Under the pieces are notes generated by a model. It saw nothing but the letters and a program-made list of their open reading frames with translations. It was not told where the DNA came from and searched no databases. From assembly GCF_027580225.2 (NCBI RefSeq), contig NC_073356.2, forward strand, positions 3,348,001 to 3,412,000: DNA of 64,000 bases. Reading direction: 5' to 3'. The stretch comes from Misgurnus anguillicaudatus. Taxonomy: Eukaryota > Chordata > Actinopteri > Cypriniformes > Cobitidae. A program made the position numbers and the translations under genes. Of this stretch, positions 45,848 through 57,429 are shown in pieces (position 1 is the first letter of the stretch; every line of letters starts with the position of its first letter).

Positions 45848-47861
45848 CAGTGGCGGCTGGTGCTAAAAAAAATTTGGGGGGGGCGCACACTCAAAATCAA
45901 ACTTTTACTGTAGTAATGCAGTACTCTTAATAGCCATTTATCAGGTGATGAGTATCATTTGCATTTAATGCTGAAAATGTTACAGTTGAAATCAAATGCA
46001 CAAAATAAATGTACTATGAATCTGTAATGAACTAATATCAAGGTAATCATTCACACGCATGCACGCATACACGCACACACCCAGAGAGGTTGCGATAGAC
46101 ATTTTCAAATCTCCGTCATTTTTTTTTATAAACAGCGTTGTAAAGAGTCCTTCACAGTCATTTATTATCCGTCATTTCATGTTTTAATTATTTTAATTTT
46201 CGTTCACATGTCCATTTCTAATCATAAACTTACAAGACGAGCATACAAGTCAAATGTGTTTATTCATTTGTTTAGAGAACAGATTTTAAACGGAGACCGT
46301 GCATCACTTTACCATCACACGAAGCAGATGAATTAATGTTTTTTTTTTCTCACAGTGACAGCAGAGGCAATAAAACACGGAGCTTTTTGCTGAACAGGCA
46401 AAATGAACAAATCAAATAACAAAATACTACTGCGATTAAAATATCAATAAACATGTAAAAATCTGAATTGAACTAAACTCATCTGAAACCATCTTATGTA
46501 ATAAACGCATGAAGGCAGATTAATGCAGACTCTTGTCATTAGATTTTGTATCTTTACCTTAGACAGGCGTCTTGTTGCAGCGCTCCTGTAATGTTTAACT
46601 TCAGCAGCCATGCGCAGACCAATCAGTGTATGACATCAAAATATCGCGAGAATATCTAGAAACCAGGGCGTCATTTGAGACATACATAGGAATTACATTC
46701 TCAAGTTGAGTTGTTTGGGCAATCTGCCAAAATGGCGCTCATATTTTTCTTTATCCTGCTTAAATCTTCTCCGTCAAAGACTTTTCGTTTAACGCGACCG
46801 AACACACACAAAAAGAGACACTAAAGTTGCCTAATCAAAGGCTCGTAAGTTTCCTTTTGCTTTTATAGCAATAGCACAAGCACATTTTCCCCTCACAACA
46901 GACTAAGTAACTGTTACATACAGTCCATCAGCTCAATATGCACAGTTCTTGAAGTTTCCTTAAAAACAGTGGTTTTCTCGTGGGTGCTTTTTTAAACTCT
47001 ACAACAACAAAACTAACAACAAAGTTGACCAAGCCACGTAATATAGATTATATAAGCTCTCGCTCTCATTATGTCCACGCAACACAAGCTCAAACGTGCC
47101 ACAAAAGTTCATGTCGTGCACGTATCACGCATTCAGACTTTAAAACAGCAAACAGGGAAAAATAAAACTCAAGAAGACTTACATGATATCCAGCTAGCCA
47201 ACTCCGTTTGCCATGAGAAGTGGTGGAGAACACAGACTGCCATCATTTGACTCCGTTGGTCGATCTGGTCCAAGCTTCTTAATCCTTTATTTATTCATCA
47301 ATTAAATACCTTGTATTGGGTGATTTTGTAAGGATAAAAGCATATTTTCCTTCATCTCAAGAAATTTCACTTGCTTTCACTGATCTGTACTGTAGCTATC
47401 AGTTAACACAGCAATCTCCAACGCGGTTATGAGACTCTTCGAATGATCCAATCACAGGAGGTAAAAAACATTAAAAGCAATATTGATTCGCTTTCAACAT
47501 AAGTGGGAGTGTTTGGGGCGCACAGTCCTGTGCCCCAGGGCGGATCCAAAACCAGCCAATTAGAGCTCAGCGTCAGGTCAATTGTTTTTACCCTATTTAC
47601 TGACCTACAAAGACACTCTTGAGGGGTGCGCCCCAGACACACAAACATGACACACACACACAACAAACTCAATTTTGATTTTTAATTTTTTTAAATAAAT
47701 TATAACATGACTAACAGTCAAATAGTACAACTAAACGATTTTATTTTGTATTAATTTGCACTATATATTTAACTTTTTGGAAACATGTTAAAGTAGCTTT
47801 CCTCTCTGGCCAGCTTTAAGGGGGCGGCGCCCCAGCGCCCCCTAGTGACCAGCCGCCACTG
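45848..47861. mobile_element. hAT-like element, 2014 bp (compact copy B)
   Basis: Perfect 14-bp ends CAGTGGCGGCTGGT and ACCAGCCGCCACTG. Flanks GAGTAAAG and GAGTAATA share six of eight bases. The sequence is colinear with pieces of copy A (248-7944). Copy B has its own segment at 46568-46690, absent from A, with 'tatgacatcaaaatatcgcg'. No transposase. Confidence 0.88.
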
Positions 47862-48550
47862 GAGTAATAATAATAAGTTTAATTTATATTGCGCCTTTCC
47901 ATAGCTCAAGGACGCTTCACAATAACAGCTAGGAGTAAACAGTAAATACATACAGCAGCAGACAGTGGACAATTGCCCAGGCCAAGCGATCGCAGTTGCG
48001 TTTCGCATTGCAAATGAAATAAACAAAAACCAAAAATAACATAAAACAGAAGCAAAAACAAGCAGGGTCAAATCAGGACAACATGGAAATTGGTTGGTAA
48101 GTCAAAAATCTGAGCAACAGGATAATTGAGTGTAAGGAACCTGATTATGAAAAACATGTCATGACAGATAGTATTTGTTAAACAAATGGGTTTTGAGTTT
48201 AGACTTAAATTCATGCAGTGTTGTTGCAGCCCTCAGAGACAAGGGAAGAGAGTTCCATAGCTTAGGGGCTATAACTGAGAAAGACCTACCACTCATAGAT
48301 GAAAGGCGAAATCTTGGTTCACAGAAGAGTTTACAGTCAGATGATCGGAGGGTTCGAGGGGGAGTATAAGGAGAAAGTAAGTCAGAGAGATAGGAAGGAG
48401 CAAGACCATTGAGTGACTTAAAGGTAAGCAGGAGAATTTTGTAGGAAATACGAGAAGACAAAGGTAGCCAGTGGAGGTCGGACAGAATTGCAGTGATATG
48501 AGCGGATCGCTTAGTGTGAGTTAGCAATCTAGCGGCAGAGTTTTGAATAT
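47862..48550 (-). mobile_element. 5'-truncated L2-type LINE fragment
   Basis: On the minus strand it encodes the C-terminus of an L2-type RT (48527-48159) followed by a 3' UTR ending in 'gaaaggcgcaatataaatta' and a TTATTA-type tail. 'agtaaag' at both sides is a possible short target duplication in the mariner relic. Confidence 0.82.
48159..48527 (-). pseudogene. L2-type RT C-terminal fragment
   Basis: 122 codons: [45 protein letters not shown] and FKSKLKTHLFN. It aligns by eye with the C-terminus of the larger LINE ORF2 at 16968-17350 but is a different subfamily. The RT catalytic core is missing. Confidence 0.85.
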
Positions 48551-48557
48551 AGTAAAG

Positions 48558-48835
48558 CCTAATTTAAGTCGCTTCACTGTTGCCACCATCTTCAGACCCT
48601 TTAGGGAGGGAAACAGATAGATGTACTTACAGTAGGACTGCTCTGTACAGTAACTTTAGTGTGCATACACTGTTGGACTATGATATTGGAATAAAGAAAT
48701 GCATACAATTGCCTTCCATACAGATAGACATATCATTAGATGAATGCCAGGTGTGGATCATGCAAGAGGATTTTACCCTCATTGTTTGGCTAGGACCAAT
48801 ATAGCCTGTGATGTGGATGAGATTCTCTGGGAACA
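48558..48835 (+). pseudogene. IS630/mariner-type transposase relic, part 3
   Basis: 48558-48620 continues the relic with PNLSRFTVATIF then a stop. 48786-48830 reads LARTNIACDVDEILW, a C-terminal motif of the same transposase type, so the middle of the protein is deleted between them. The motif resembles the better preserved C-terminus at 52166-52470. Confidence 0.65.
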
Positions 48836-49030
48836 GGGTACACAGATACAGGAACAGGATAACACGATTCAGGTAACCGGATCACAGGAATTACAACACT
48901 GAATCTAGACGAACGAACGCGCACACGACAGAGAACGAGAGGGCATTATGAAGACACCACATCAATGGGGAACAGGTGAACATAATTAATTACGTAAGAC
49001 ACGAGTACATAAGGGAGTAGGGTAAAAGTG

Positions 49031-49308
49031 ACGAGACACTGGGAACTCGTGACACAAATACATAATATGAACACACGTGTCCCCACACAAAACACAATGC
49101 TGCCATGACCTTGCCCTCTGAAATCAGACCTAAATCATACACCAAGGTCAGGCAAGACCATGACAGCGACAAGACACTGGGAACACGTGGAAGCCACACT
49201 CACAATATGACTCCACATGTCCCCACACAGAACATAGTACTGTCATGGTCTTGCCAGATACATTCAGACCTTAATCTAGTACAAAAGGTCTGACAAGACC
49301 ATGACAGT
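49031..49308. repeat. Two tandem units of about 138 bp with internal inverted repeats
   Basis: 'acgagacactgggaact' at 49031 recurs as 'acaagacactgggaaca' at 49169. Each unit carries 'gccatgaccttgcc' or 'gtcatggtcttgcc' and its complement 'ggcaagaccatgacag', so each can fold into a stem-loop. Non-coding. Confidence 0.8.
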
Positions 49309-49479
49309 AACACCGTAATTTAAAACAAGTTTTATTTCAAATGAATAGGCTAAATGATCTAAAATTAACAATAATAGGCTAATCACTCAGTGTCATAGGT
49401 AGCTTGGTAGCTCATCGGTAGCTTAGCTACATATCATGTCAACATGACAACAGTATAGCATGTAAGCAATATCATTTGT

Positions 49480-49800
49480 GGGACCTTGTGCTACGCCCCT
49501 GGGGAGAACCACAAGCAACTTACCAGTTTTGGATATATTGTTTTGATTTTATTCCCCCAGTGTGTAATAATATGTTGTAGTGTGTGCATTTTTGAGAGCT
49601 TGTGTGTGATGTCTGAGGGAAAAGTTTGGTTTTTCAGTAAGAGTGAAAGTTTTGAGTGTAGAGCTTCATTTTGACCTGAAAATAGGATGTTTGGAGAATT
49701 GTGTGAGACGTTATGGAATTGTGTTTACTGTTTTGAGAATATAAGGCATAGTTTCAAGAAATGTGATTAAGCATCCGAGAAAAACTGTAATAGTCTATAT
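49480..49800. repeat. Half of a mariner-type MITE
   Basis: 'tgttttgagaatataaggc' style tracts and the end 'gagaaaaactgtaa' resemble the right half of the TA-flanked MITEs at 10520 and 14858. The left half was not identified. Confidence 0.45.
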
Positions 49801-50098
49801 TTTACGGATAACTTAAACAATGTTAAAATAAATGTTACTGGAATAATTTGAGGAATGTTTCATTTGCATAGAACTTGTTGTCTTTCCTAACGCCTTACTG
49901 CACCTTTGCGTGAAGTGGAAAATCGATTCCTGAGCAATCAGTGGCAACTAATTCACCACCTTCACTTGGGACAGCGTCTTTGAAACGTTGAATGTTAGAG
50001 CCAGCATGTTAAGGAGCTTTCTAAGGCAGTGTTTTCTTACCTTTTTCTACCACGACACAAGTAAAAAATCATGCGGCACACCACTTTAACAATAAACA

Positions 50099-50411
50099 TT
50101 AAAGGGATACTTCACCGATTTAGCATTCAGCTTTGTATCTGTAGAAACCCGGCAGTATTACTGAATGACCATGTTTCCCTCCATCATTTCCCCCTGAGAG
50201 GAAAGATATCTGCATTTTGGTTCTGCAAAAAAGTCCTCCGATGATGCAAAAATCGTCATATTACATCATCGGAGGACTTTTTTGCAGAACCAAAATGCAG
50301 ATATCTCTCCTCTCAGGGGGAAATGAGGGAGGGAAACATGGTCATTCAGTAATACTGCCGGGTTTCTACAGATACAAAGCTGAATGCTAAATCGGTGAAG
50401 TATCCCTTTAA
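50099..50411. mobile_element. TTAA-flanked foldback element with arms of about 145 bp
   Basis: TTAA occurs at 50099-50102 and 50408-50411. The two arms are almost perfect complements, with about two mismatches seen by eye, around a spacer of about 20 bp near 50252-50270. Transcribed, it would fold into one long hairpin. The TTAA target suggests mobilisation by a piggyBac or Kolobok transposase. Non-coding. Confidence 0.9.
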
Positions 50412-51497
50412 CAGATCTGCACTAACCTGTATTGCAATGCTTAGATGACTTGTCAAACTGGAATATTATACTGTATTAAATGTAGTATTCACATTGAAAG
50501 GCATTTCATGCAGTTTGACGTTTTTGTCAAACAGCGACCCCTAGAGTCACTGGGGGAAACTTGCAACTGTCGTAATTTTGCACCCCCACTCTGTACGTAC
50601 CTGTAAGGATAGTGTTGGGCGTGAATATGCAGAGATGGACTCCGAAGATAATGACCAGGGAATGTTTCACAATTTCATACAAATATTAGGCTACTGCATG
50701 TCTACTAAACTACAGATGATGGTAATAGGATAATAAGAAGTTTATGCCAAGTGTAGAGTAGGCATATAATAATAATAAAGTAGCCTACCGCGTCTGTTGG
50801 CTTATTACGTTTTTACAAGATTGCAGCTTAATCACAAGTAAACAGGGTATAGTCTAACGTTATGTCTACTGTATAATTTCATTTGTTTTTTAATTGTAAT
50901 GTAAACATTACAAAATGCATTGACAAAGTTAATTGTATACGTTGCATAATTTCATAACATTGGCCGTTATTCGTTGGCCATAAGAAATCGAAATTAGACA
51001 AATGACTACGTACACTTTACAACACAACACTTGAGTTTAGATGGCAAAAAAAAAACATGTAAGAGAAACGAGTGTTTGTTAGCCAGTCTGCTAAATGCTC
51101 TTATGATCGTAAGCTAGCTAGACCCATGTTGAAGTTATTTTACTGGTCTAATTATCAACACTGGATGAATGAACAGCATAGTAAAAAAATACACACTACA
51201 AGCAAGCGCAACCACATACAACATAGACCGCAAACAAATTTACAAATAAGAGATTTACTTACTTGTCCATCAACAAGATCGCCAGATCGGCATCCCTTTT
51301 GCATCCAGTGCTGTCTATTAGCTCACGCCAACGCGTAAAAACCTGACCGAGTGGGACTCTTGTCCGGTTCCTAACTCGTCAGATTCTCTTTTTCGCTTTC
51401 TACTCTCTTCCGCACGGGTTTTCTTAGCTGTTTCCCTCATCAAGCATCACATCTCAAATGCGCGCGTGCAGTTGTTGTTATGTGCAGTTGTTGTTAT

Positions 51498-51640
51498 AGG
51501 CTTGTTTGACTTCATGCAGCGCTGCAGGAACCGACGACCGGATGACGTCAAAGTGCCATCTCGGATCATTCTCGCGGTACTTTTACGTCATCCGACTGCC
51601 GGTTCTTGCAGTGCTGCACGAAGTCGAACAAGCCTAACGT
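51498..51640. repeat. Palindromic CpG-rich MITE with CRE-like core
   Basis: 'aggcttgtttgacttcatgc' pairs with 'tgcacgaagtcgaacaagcct'-type sequence at the other end; 'gatgacgtcaaagtgcc' pairs with 'ggtacttttacgtcatc'. Clear relative of 2067-2231. Confidence 0.82.
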
Positions 51641-52165
51641 GTGTGACGTCGTTGCCGTAAAGCATGTCATTATTCTCGCGAGATTTGTCAGGGGCGGTTC
51701 TCTCAAGCTTGCATTGGTGGTTTTGCTAGCAGCGTCCTCCCCGAGCTTCAACAGGAGGATGATTCGCCATACTATGACTTTGTTTACCATCGAATTGACT
51801 TTGAAGCTGTTATATTAAGGTAAAATAACTGCATAGTGTGTCTTTAATGTAAAACTTCACCTTGTTTTGTTGAACACAAATGATATCCTGGTTGGAATTT
51901 ATGACAGTGACACATGTAGCTGTGACCAACTTAGCAACTTGGTAGCTAGTTTCAAGTGCTTTTTCAAACACTGTGGTGGTGTTATTTTTCACAGCACACC
52001 AAACAAGTGGTCACGGCACACTAGTGTGGGAAACACTGTTCTAAGGGACACATTTCGGAGAACACACTTAGGAACATAAACAACTTTAGTAAGATATATC
52101 TTTCGAGTCTTCTTAGCGCGCTAAGAGTAAGCATTATTAGGGAACCGGGCCCTGGTTTGTAACTG

Positions 52166-52470
52166 GTTCATTGCCCACCCATGCTTTTAAGTTGTTTATC
52201 TCCCTCCATATTCTCAAATTCTCAGTCCTATTGAGGTATTGTTTTTCTTCCTGGAGATGGAAAGTTTATGACCTAAATCCACAAACGCACAAACCCCTTC
52301 ACCAAGCTATGGAAGGTGCATGTGGAGATATACAGTAGCAGTTGATGCTTTTCATGGCTGAACTCGCAATACTAGGCGACATTTGCCCCGCTGCCTGGCC
52401 AGGAATAACATTGCTTGTGTTGTGGATGAGGTGCTGTGGCCAGACCGAAACCGAGAATGCAGCAGAGTTT
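52166..52470 (+). pseudogene. IS630/mariner-type transposase C-terminal relic
   Basis: Frames with stops and shifts read VVYLPPYS, SPIEV (with the DDE glutamate), then WKVYDLNPQTHKPLHQAMEG and a CL(A)xNxACxVDEVLWP-like end. This is the C-terminus of the same IS630-like family as the N-terminal relic at 11405-11662 and 45739-45847. The probable 3' UTR with AATAAA (about 52588) follows. Confidence 0.7.
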
Positions 52471-52599
52471 TTTTATATATATATTTAGAAAATATACAGT
52501 AAATTATTTTGTTGTTTTGTATGTAGACCACTGTATGTGCGTTGGTTGGGTTGGGATGTAATACATTGTTTATGTTGGAAAAATAGAATAAAATATATT

Positions 52600-55110
52600 T
52601 GTTACCGTGTATTTGGAAGGCCTAGGCCCGAGAGAACACGACGTCGAGGGTAAGTACCCACAGGAGGCGAGGGGCGTGACGGAGCTCCTTCGTCCCTTTG
52701 CTTCCACCCACTCGTCGTTGACTTTTCTCTATTTTTGTTCCCCGTGGCGCCCTTCTCCTGAAGGCAGAGTGAAACACACAATGAGTATGTGGAAGGATAG
52801 AATTTAACTACTTGCCACTGGAGGATCTTCCGTCCCCTTTAGCGGGCGGATGACAAAGGTGGGCAGCCCTTCAGTGGATCCTCCCGTCCTACTCAGGGCC
52901 AGGCAATCCTACTCCGCATGCCGGTATGCTGTCGGCAACTGAGGCTGGTGACTGTTCACACAGGGAATACACAAAGTAAGTAATGCCCAACTCGTCCCCT
53001 CAGGTAAGTATTCTGGGATATCTTTCTTTGCTTGCTTTTAGGACCGGGCCGGACTTAAGCAAGGTAAATAGCTCTAGGCTCGTTCTCTCAGGTAAGTATT
53101 CTAGGTTTCTCTCTGTTCTTTTACTTTCAGGGTTGTACAGGACTTAAGCAGGGTAAGTAGCACTAGGTTCGTTCTCTCAGGTAAGGGTTCTAGGTTTCTC
53201 TCTGTTCTTTAACTTTCAGGGTCGTAAAGGACTTAAGCAGGGTAAGTAGCTCTGGGCTCGTTCTCTCAGGTAAGTATTCTAGGTTTCTGTTCCTTCACTT
53301 CCAGGGTCGTACAGGACTTAAGCGGAGTAAGTAGCACTAGGTTCGTTCTTTCAGGTAAGGGTTCTAGGTTTCTCTCTGTTCTTTAACTTTCAGGGTCGTA
53401 AAGGACTTAAGCGGGGTAAGTAGCACTAGGCTCATTCTCTCAGGTAAGTTCTAGGTTTCTCTCTGTTCTTTCACTTTCAGGGTCGTACAGGACTTAAGCA
53501 GAGTAAGTAGCACTGGGCTCGTTCTCTCAGGTAAGGGTTCTAGGTTCCTCTCTGTTCTTTCACTTTCAGGGTTGTACAGGACTTTAGCGGGGTAAGTAGC
53601 ACTAAGCTCGTTCTCTCAGTTAAGTGTTCTAGGTTTCTCTCTGTTCTTTCACTTTCAGGGTCGTACAGGACTTAACCGGAGTTAGTAGCACTGGGCTCGT
53701 TCTCTCAGGTAAGGGTTCTAGGTTCCTCTCTGTTCTTTCACTTTCAGGGTAGTACAGGACTTAAGCGGGGTAAGTAGCACTAGGCTCGTTCTCTCAGGTA
53801 AGTGTTCTAGTTTTCTCTCTGTTCTTTCACTTTCAGGGCCGTACAGGACTTAAGCAGGGTAAGTAGCACTACGCTCGTTCTCTCAGGTAAGTGTCCTAGT
53901 TTTCTCTCTGTTCTTTTAATTTCAGGGCCGTACAGGACTTAAGCGGGGTAAGTAGCACTAGGCTCATATGCTGATCCTAACAAGTAGGCAGAGGAATCAT
54001 ACGTCACCTTTCGTCGTTGATCCAGGACAAGGAGGGGGTTTACCACTTTCAGCTGCAGTGTGGGGGGCCGCCAGTGGCCAGCGAGAATGGCACGGACACC
54101 TCCTTCCTTTCTGGGAGTAAGGCAGAAATCTGGGTAATAGCAGAGGCCACTAGGCTCACCTCACAATACAGCAGTACACACCACGGTCAGTTCCACTGAT
54201 TTCCCTTTTCAACAATACAAGCTTTCCCACTGCACCTTTACCGGCGTTCTCACCTGCGGCAGTTCACGTCTTCTCCTACCGGGCTCTTCTCAGCCTGAAG
54301 GGGCGAGTACAGACAACAAAGGACACGGTACAACACTGCAAAACTTTGGGTGCACACATGTCAAAGGTAAACTCACCCCACTGCACTACATGCACTTTGG
54401 TGACTTTAATAAGGTCTGCACTACACACCTAGACAGCGTTTAGCCCCGGAGGGGGAATTCGGTCGCTTGCACAGACAATGATCCACTGGTGGCGGGTGAC
54501 CGTCCACAACGCCCGGCTGCCTCACTTAACTTCGGCTCGCCCACCTGTTTCTCCATGATGGGGCCGCTAGACAGCTGTACACACTCCAAGACAATGTTTA
54601 CACAGGTAAGTGACAAGACATGTACTCCACTTTACTCACTATTCAGGTGATCTTATCGTCTTCTTTTTCAGTTTCAGCTATCCTCCGAGTGTCCAAGAGA
54701 GACGCTTTCACTCCGTCTCAACATCAATACTCCAACATACAACAACCTTTAGTGTAAACACACCACCAGTAAGTATACTTCACATCAACTTCATTAATTT
54801 GTTCCAAACCTGTTCCAATGCTCTTCGCAGTCGTCACATACGCATAGCGAAATACATTCAATACCGCTGCCTGTATACCCCTGTTGCAGTGTTCCAGTAA
54901 TCCGTCCCGCCTGTACGTTCGTTGGCCCAAACAACAACAACTTCCTGTCTCTGCAAGCCACTTTTATCCTCACCACGGCATCCGAATCACCCAATCAGCG
55001 ATCGCCACGTTGCTTGGTACACCTGTTACAGGTAACGCTCGATTTGGGATTCCCCGGGGATCGGTCCGGGCAGAACCTTCTTCCCATTCTTTGGTTCTGC
55101 CCTAGAAGTC
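52600..55110. repeat. 2.5-kb non-coding repeat of unknown class, rich in splice-like signals
   Basis: GC-richer than its surroundings. Besides the 89-bp array it contains further donor-like GGTAAGT sites (about 52650, 53027, 54603) and a plausible intron 54603-54671 (CAG|GTAAGT ... CTTTTTCAG). No long ORF and no LTR pair were found; it could be a solo LTR or other transposon remnant. It follows the mariner relic's 3' UTR directly. Confidence 0.5.
52995..53966 (+). repeat. 89-bp tandem array, 11 units, each with splice donors and an acceptor
   Basis: The anchor 'ggacttaag' (or a variant) starts at 53051, 53140, 53229, 53314, 53403, 53490, 53579, 53668, 53757, 53846 and 53935, so the period is 89 with two short units. 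Most units contain a donor GGGTAAGTAG, a second donor CTCAG|GTAAG, a tract 'tttctctctgttctttcac' and an acceptor TTTCAG|GG. The first donor to the acceptor is 67 nt, the second 39 nt; the remaining exon-like piece is 22 nt. Substitutions mostly spare these signals. No ORF. Confidence 0.9.
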
Positions 55111-55121
55111 ACTTGTGATAT

Positions 55122-55143
55122 ATGTATGTATGTATGTATGTAC

Positions 55144-55202
<59 letters not shown>
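55122..55202. repeat. (TATG)n and (TA)n microsatellite
   Basis: Four to five TATG units followed by about 27 TA units, ending at the TA target of the Tc1 element. Confidence 0.9.
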
Positions 55203-55205
<3 letters not shown>

Positions 55206-55496
55206 TCTTGTTCAAAATAATAGCAGTACAATGTGACTAACCAGAATAATCAAGGTTTTTAGTATATTTTTTATTGCTACGTGGCAAACAAGTTACCAGT
55301 AGGTTCAGTAGATTCTCAGAAAACAAACAAGACCCAGCATTCATGATATGCACACTCTTAAGGCTGTGCAATTGGGCAATTAGTTGAAAGGGGTGTGTTC
55401 AAAAAATAGCAGTGTCTACCTTTGACTGTACAAACTCAAAACTATTTTGTACAAACATTTTTTTTCTGGGATTTAGCAATCCTGTGAATCACTAAA

Positions 55497-55889
55497 CTAA
55501 TATTTAGTTGTATGACCACAGTTTTTTAAAACTGCTTGACATCTGTGTGGCATGGAGTCAACCAACTTGTGGCACCTCTCAGCTGTTATTCCACTCCATG
55601 ATTCTTTAACAACATTCCACAATTCATTCACATTTCTTGGTTTTGCTTCAGAAACAGCATTTTTGATATCACCCCACAAGTTCTCAATTGGATTAAGGTT
55701 TGGAGATTGGGCTGGCCACTCCATAACATTAATTTTGTTGGTTTGGAACCAAGACTTTGCCCGTTTACTAGTGTGTTTTGGGTCATTGTCTTGTTGAAAC
55801 AACCATTTCAAGGGCATGTCCTCTTCAGCATAGGGCAACATGACCTCTTCAAGTATTTTAACATATGCAAACTGATCCATGATCCCTGG
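55497..55889 (-). pseudogene. Tc1 transposase, C-terminal part
   Basis: About 127 codons after the hAT insertion. It contains the second catalytic Asp (FQQDNDPKHTS) and the Glu (NLNPIENLWGD) of the DD34E triad and ends at a stop at 55497. The insertion falls between codons for PGI and MDQ, so a precise excision would not by itself break the frame. Confidence 0.88.
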
Positions 55890-57429
55890 CAGGGGCGGAG
55901 CCAGACATTGTAGACAATAGCCGTGTTTGCACTATCGGGCTACAAGCGGGCGTGACAGTGCCTGCCGAGGCCTGTCGCGTTTGCATTTTCACTTACGGGG
56001 CATGATCGTGCTTCACTGGTGCTTCGTTGGGGCTTAAGGCCCGGCTTTTCTGGCCCGCAGAATTCCTTGGGCCACATCGGGCTTCTCAGGGCTAGGGGAG
56101 TGGTAAAGGTCGAAGGCGGGGTTTATCTGAGTCTCTGGCAAGGTGCGCATCCATCTGTCTGCAGATTTAAAACTTTAAAAATAATCGGAATCACCAGTAA
56201 TTTACTGTTTAACGGAAGATGCCTGCTATGTTTGTACTTCGGACTGTAGAAAATGATCTGCATATGTAAAAACAAAGACGCGTTACAACGCCGAACTCGC
56301 CATGCTAAGGATCCGGCGCACACCGCTAACTTACCGGTTCGGGAGAAGTTTATAAAGTTTCGGGCACAGAACAAAGTGTTTAAAGTGCAACAGTGCTGAG
56401 AAATTAAAGATGTGTGTTGGATGATCATTTCATCGTCTATGAATTAAAGAAGCGATCACTCGAGTCACGATGGTATCTACAGACGGTGAGTTAACATGCT
56501 ACATATCGTTTGCATACAAAACACTTAAAATACAATACACATAACGATTGCTTATTTGCTTATTTTGCTTATGAAGTGTCTTACATGGGTGTTTATTGTG
56601 TTTTTTGTGCTATATTGTCATCTGTGTTGAATTTTTTAGTCAGCCCTTAGAAAAAGTAACCATGGTTTTATTATATTAGTCATAGCCATGCTTTCTGGTA
56701 TTTTGGAGATTAATTTAACTCTTATATGAATGTAGCAAACTTTATATGTGAGTATACTGTATGTGTATGTACAAACCCTTTATACAAAACATCACATGTG
56801 CTGCTTTATTCTTTTGTGTCCGTTTGACAGAAAAAATGCCAACGTAAAGCTTTCAGTTTGTCATCCAGGAGTTTTAATTTTGTATATGAGAGATGACACA
56901 GCAACAGATGCAAGAGCAGGATATGAAACGAAGATGATGATGATGAGACGACAGGAGCCATGGATGTTGAAATCCGTCCGGAGGAGATGTCTTTAAATAC
57001 ACTGTTTGTGCACTGACATAAACTTCATATGTAAATAAAGTACCGCGTTATTATTACTACGGCTGCTTGTCAGTTTATTGAAAATGATTGCTTAATAAGG
57101 ATCACATCTGAAACACAGAAATGGTAAGATGCAACAAAATGGTAAATATAACCATCATAACCACTGTAACATAGCTTTTGAAATACTTGTGTATATTCAG
57201 AGTTGATTCTTAACGAGTACATTTTCTAACGATTTCTCAAACGTTTTGATTTTTGAGATGCAAGTAAAGTGATTTTCAGTCCTATTCAGGTATTCGAGGC
57301 AGTTCTTTATAGACAAAAGTATTTATTGATTATTGAAATAGCTATTAGACAGTTACCTTGTGTTTCACGTGATGCTCAACTATTAACGTTTTCATGATTA
57401 AAGATATCACACCTCTTATAATGTGTAAG

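Larger units (their letters stand above)
50027..52038. mobile_element. hAT non-autonomous transposon, 2012 bp
   Basis: Ends CAGTGTTTTCTTACC and, inward from the right, CAGTGTTTCCCACAC are flanked by a perfect 8-bp duplication TTCTAAGG (50019-50026, 52039-52046). Subterminal 'catgcggcacacca' and 'tcacggcacactag' also pair. Nested inside: the long foldback at 50099-50411 and a palindromic MITE at 51498-51640. No transposase ORF. Confidence 0.93.

Noticed and set aside
48580..48804. Plus-strand ORF of 74 codons
   Set aside because: Runs out of frame through the decayed mariner relic; the recognisable motifs are in other frames.
54017..55105. Short ORFs (60-96 codons) in the 2.5-kb repeat
   Set aside because: Overlapping on both strands with no shared domain; the region looks non-coding.
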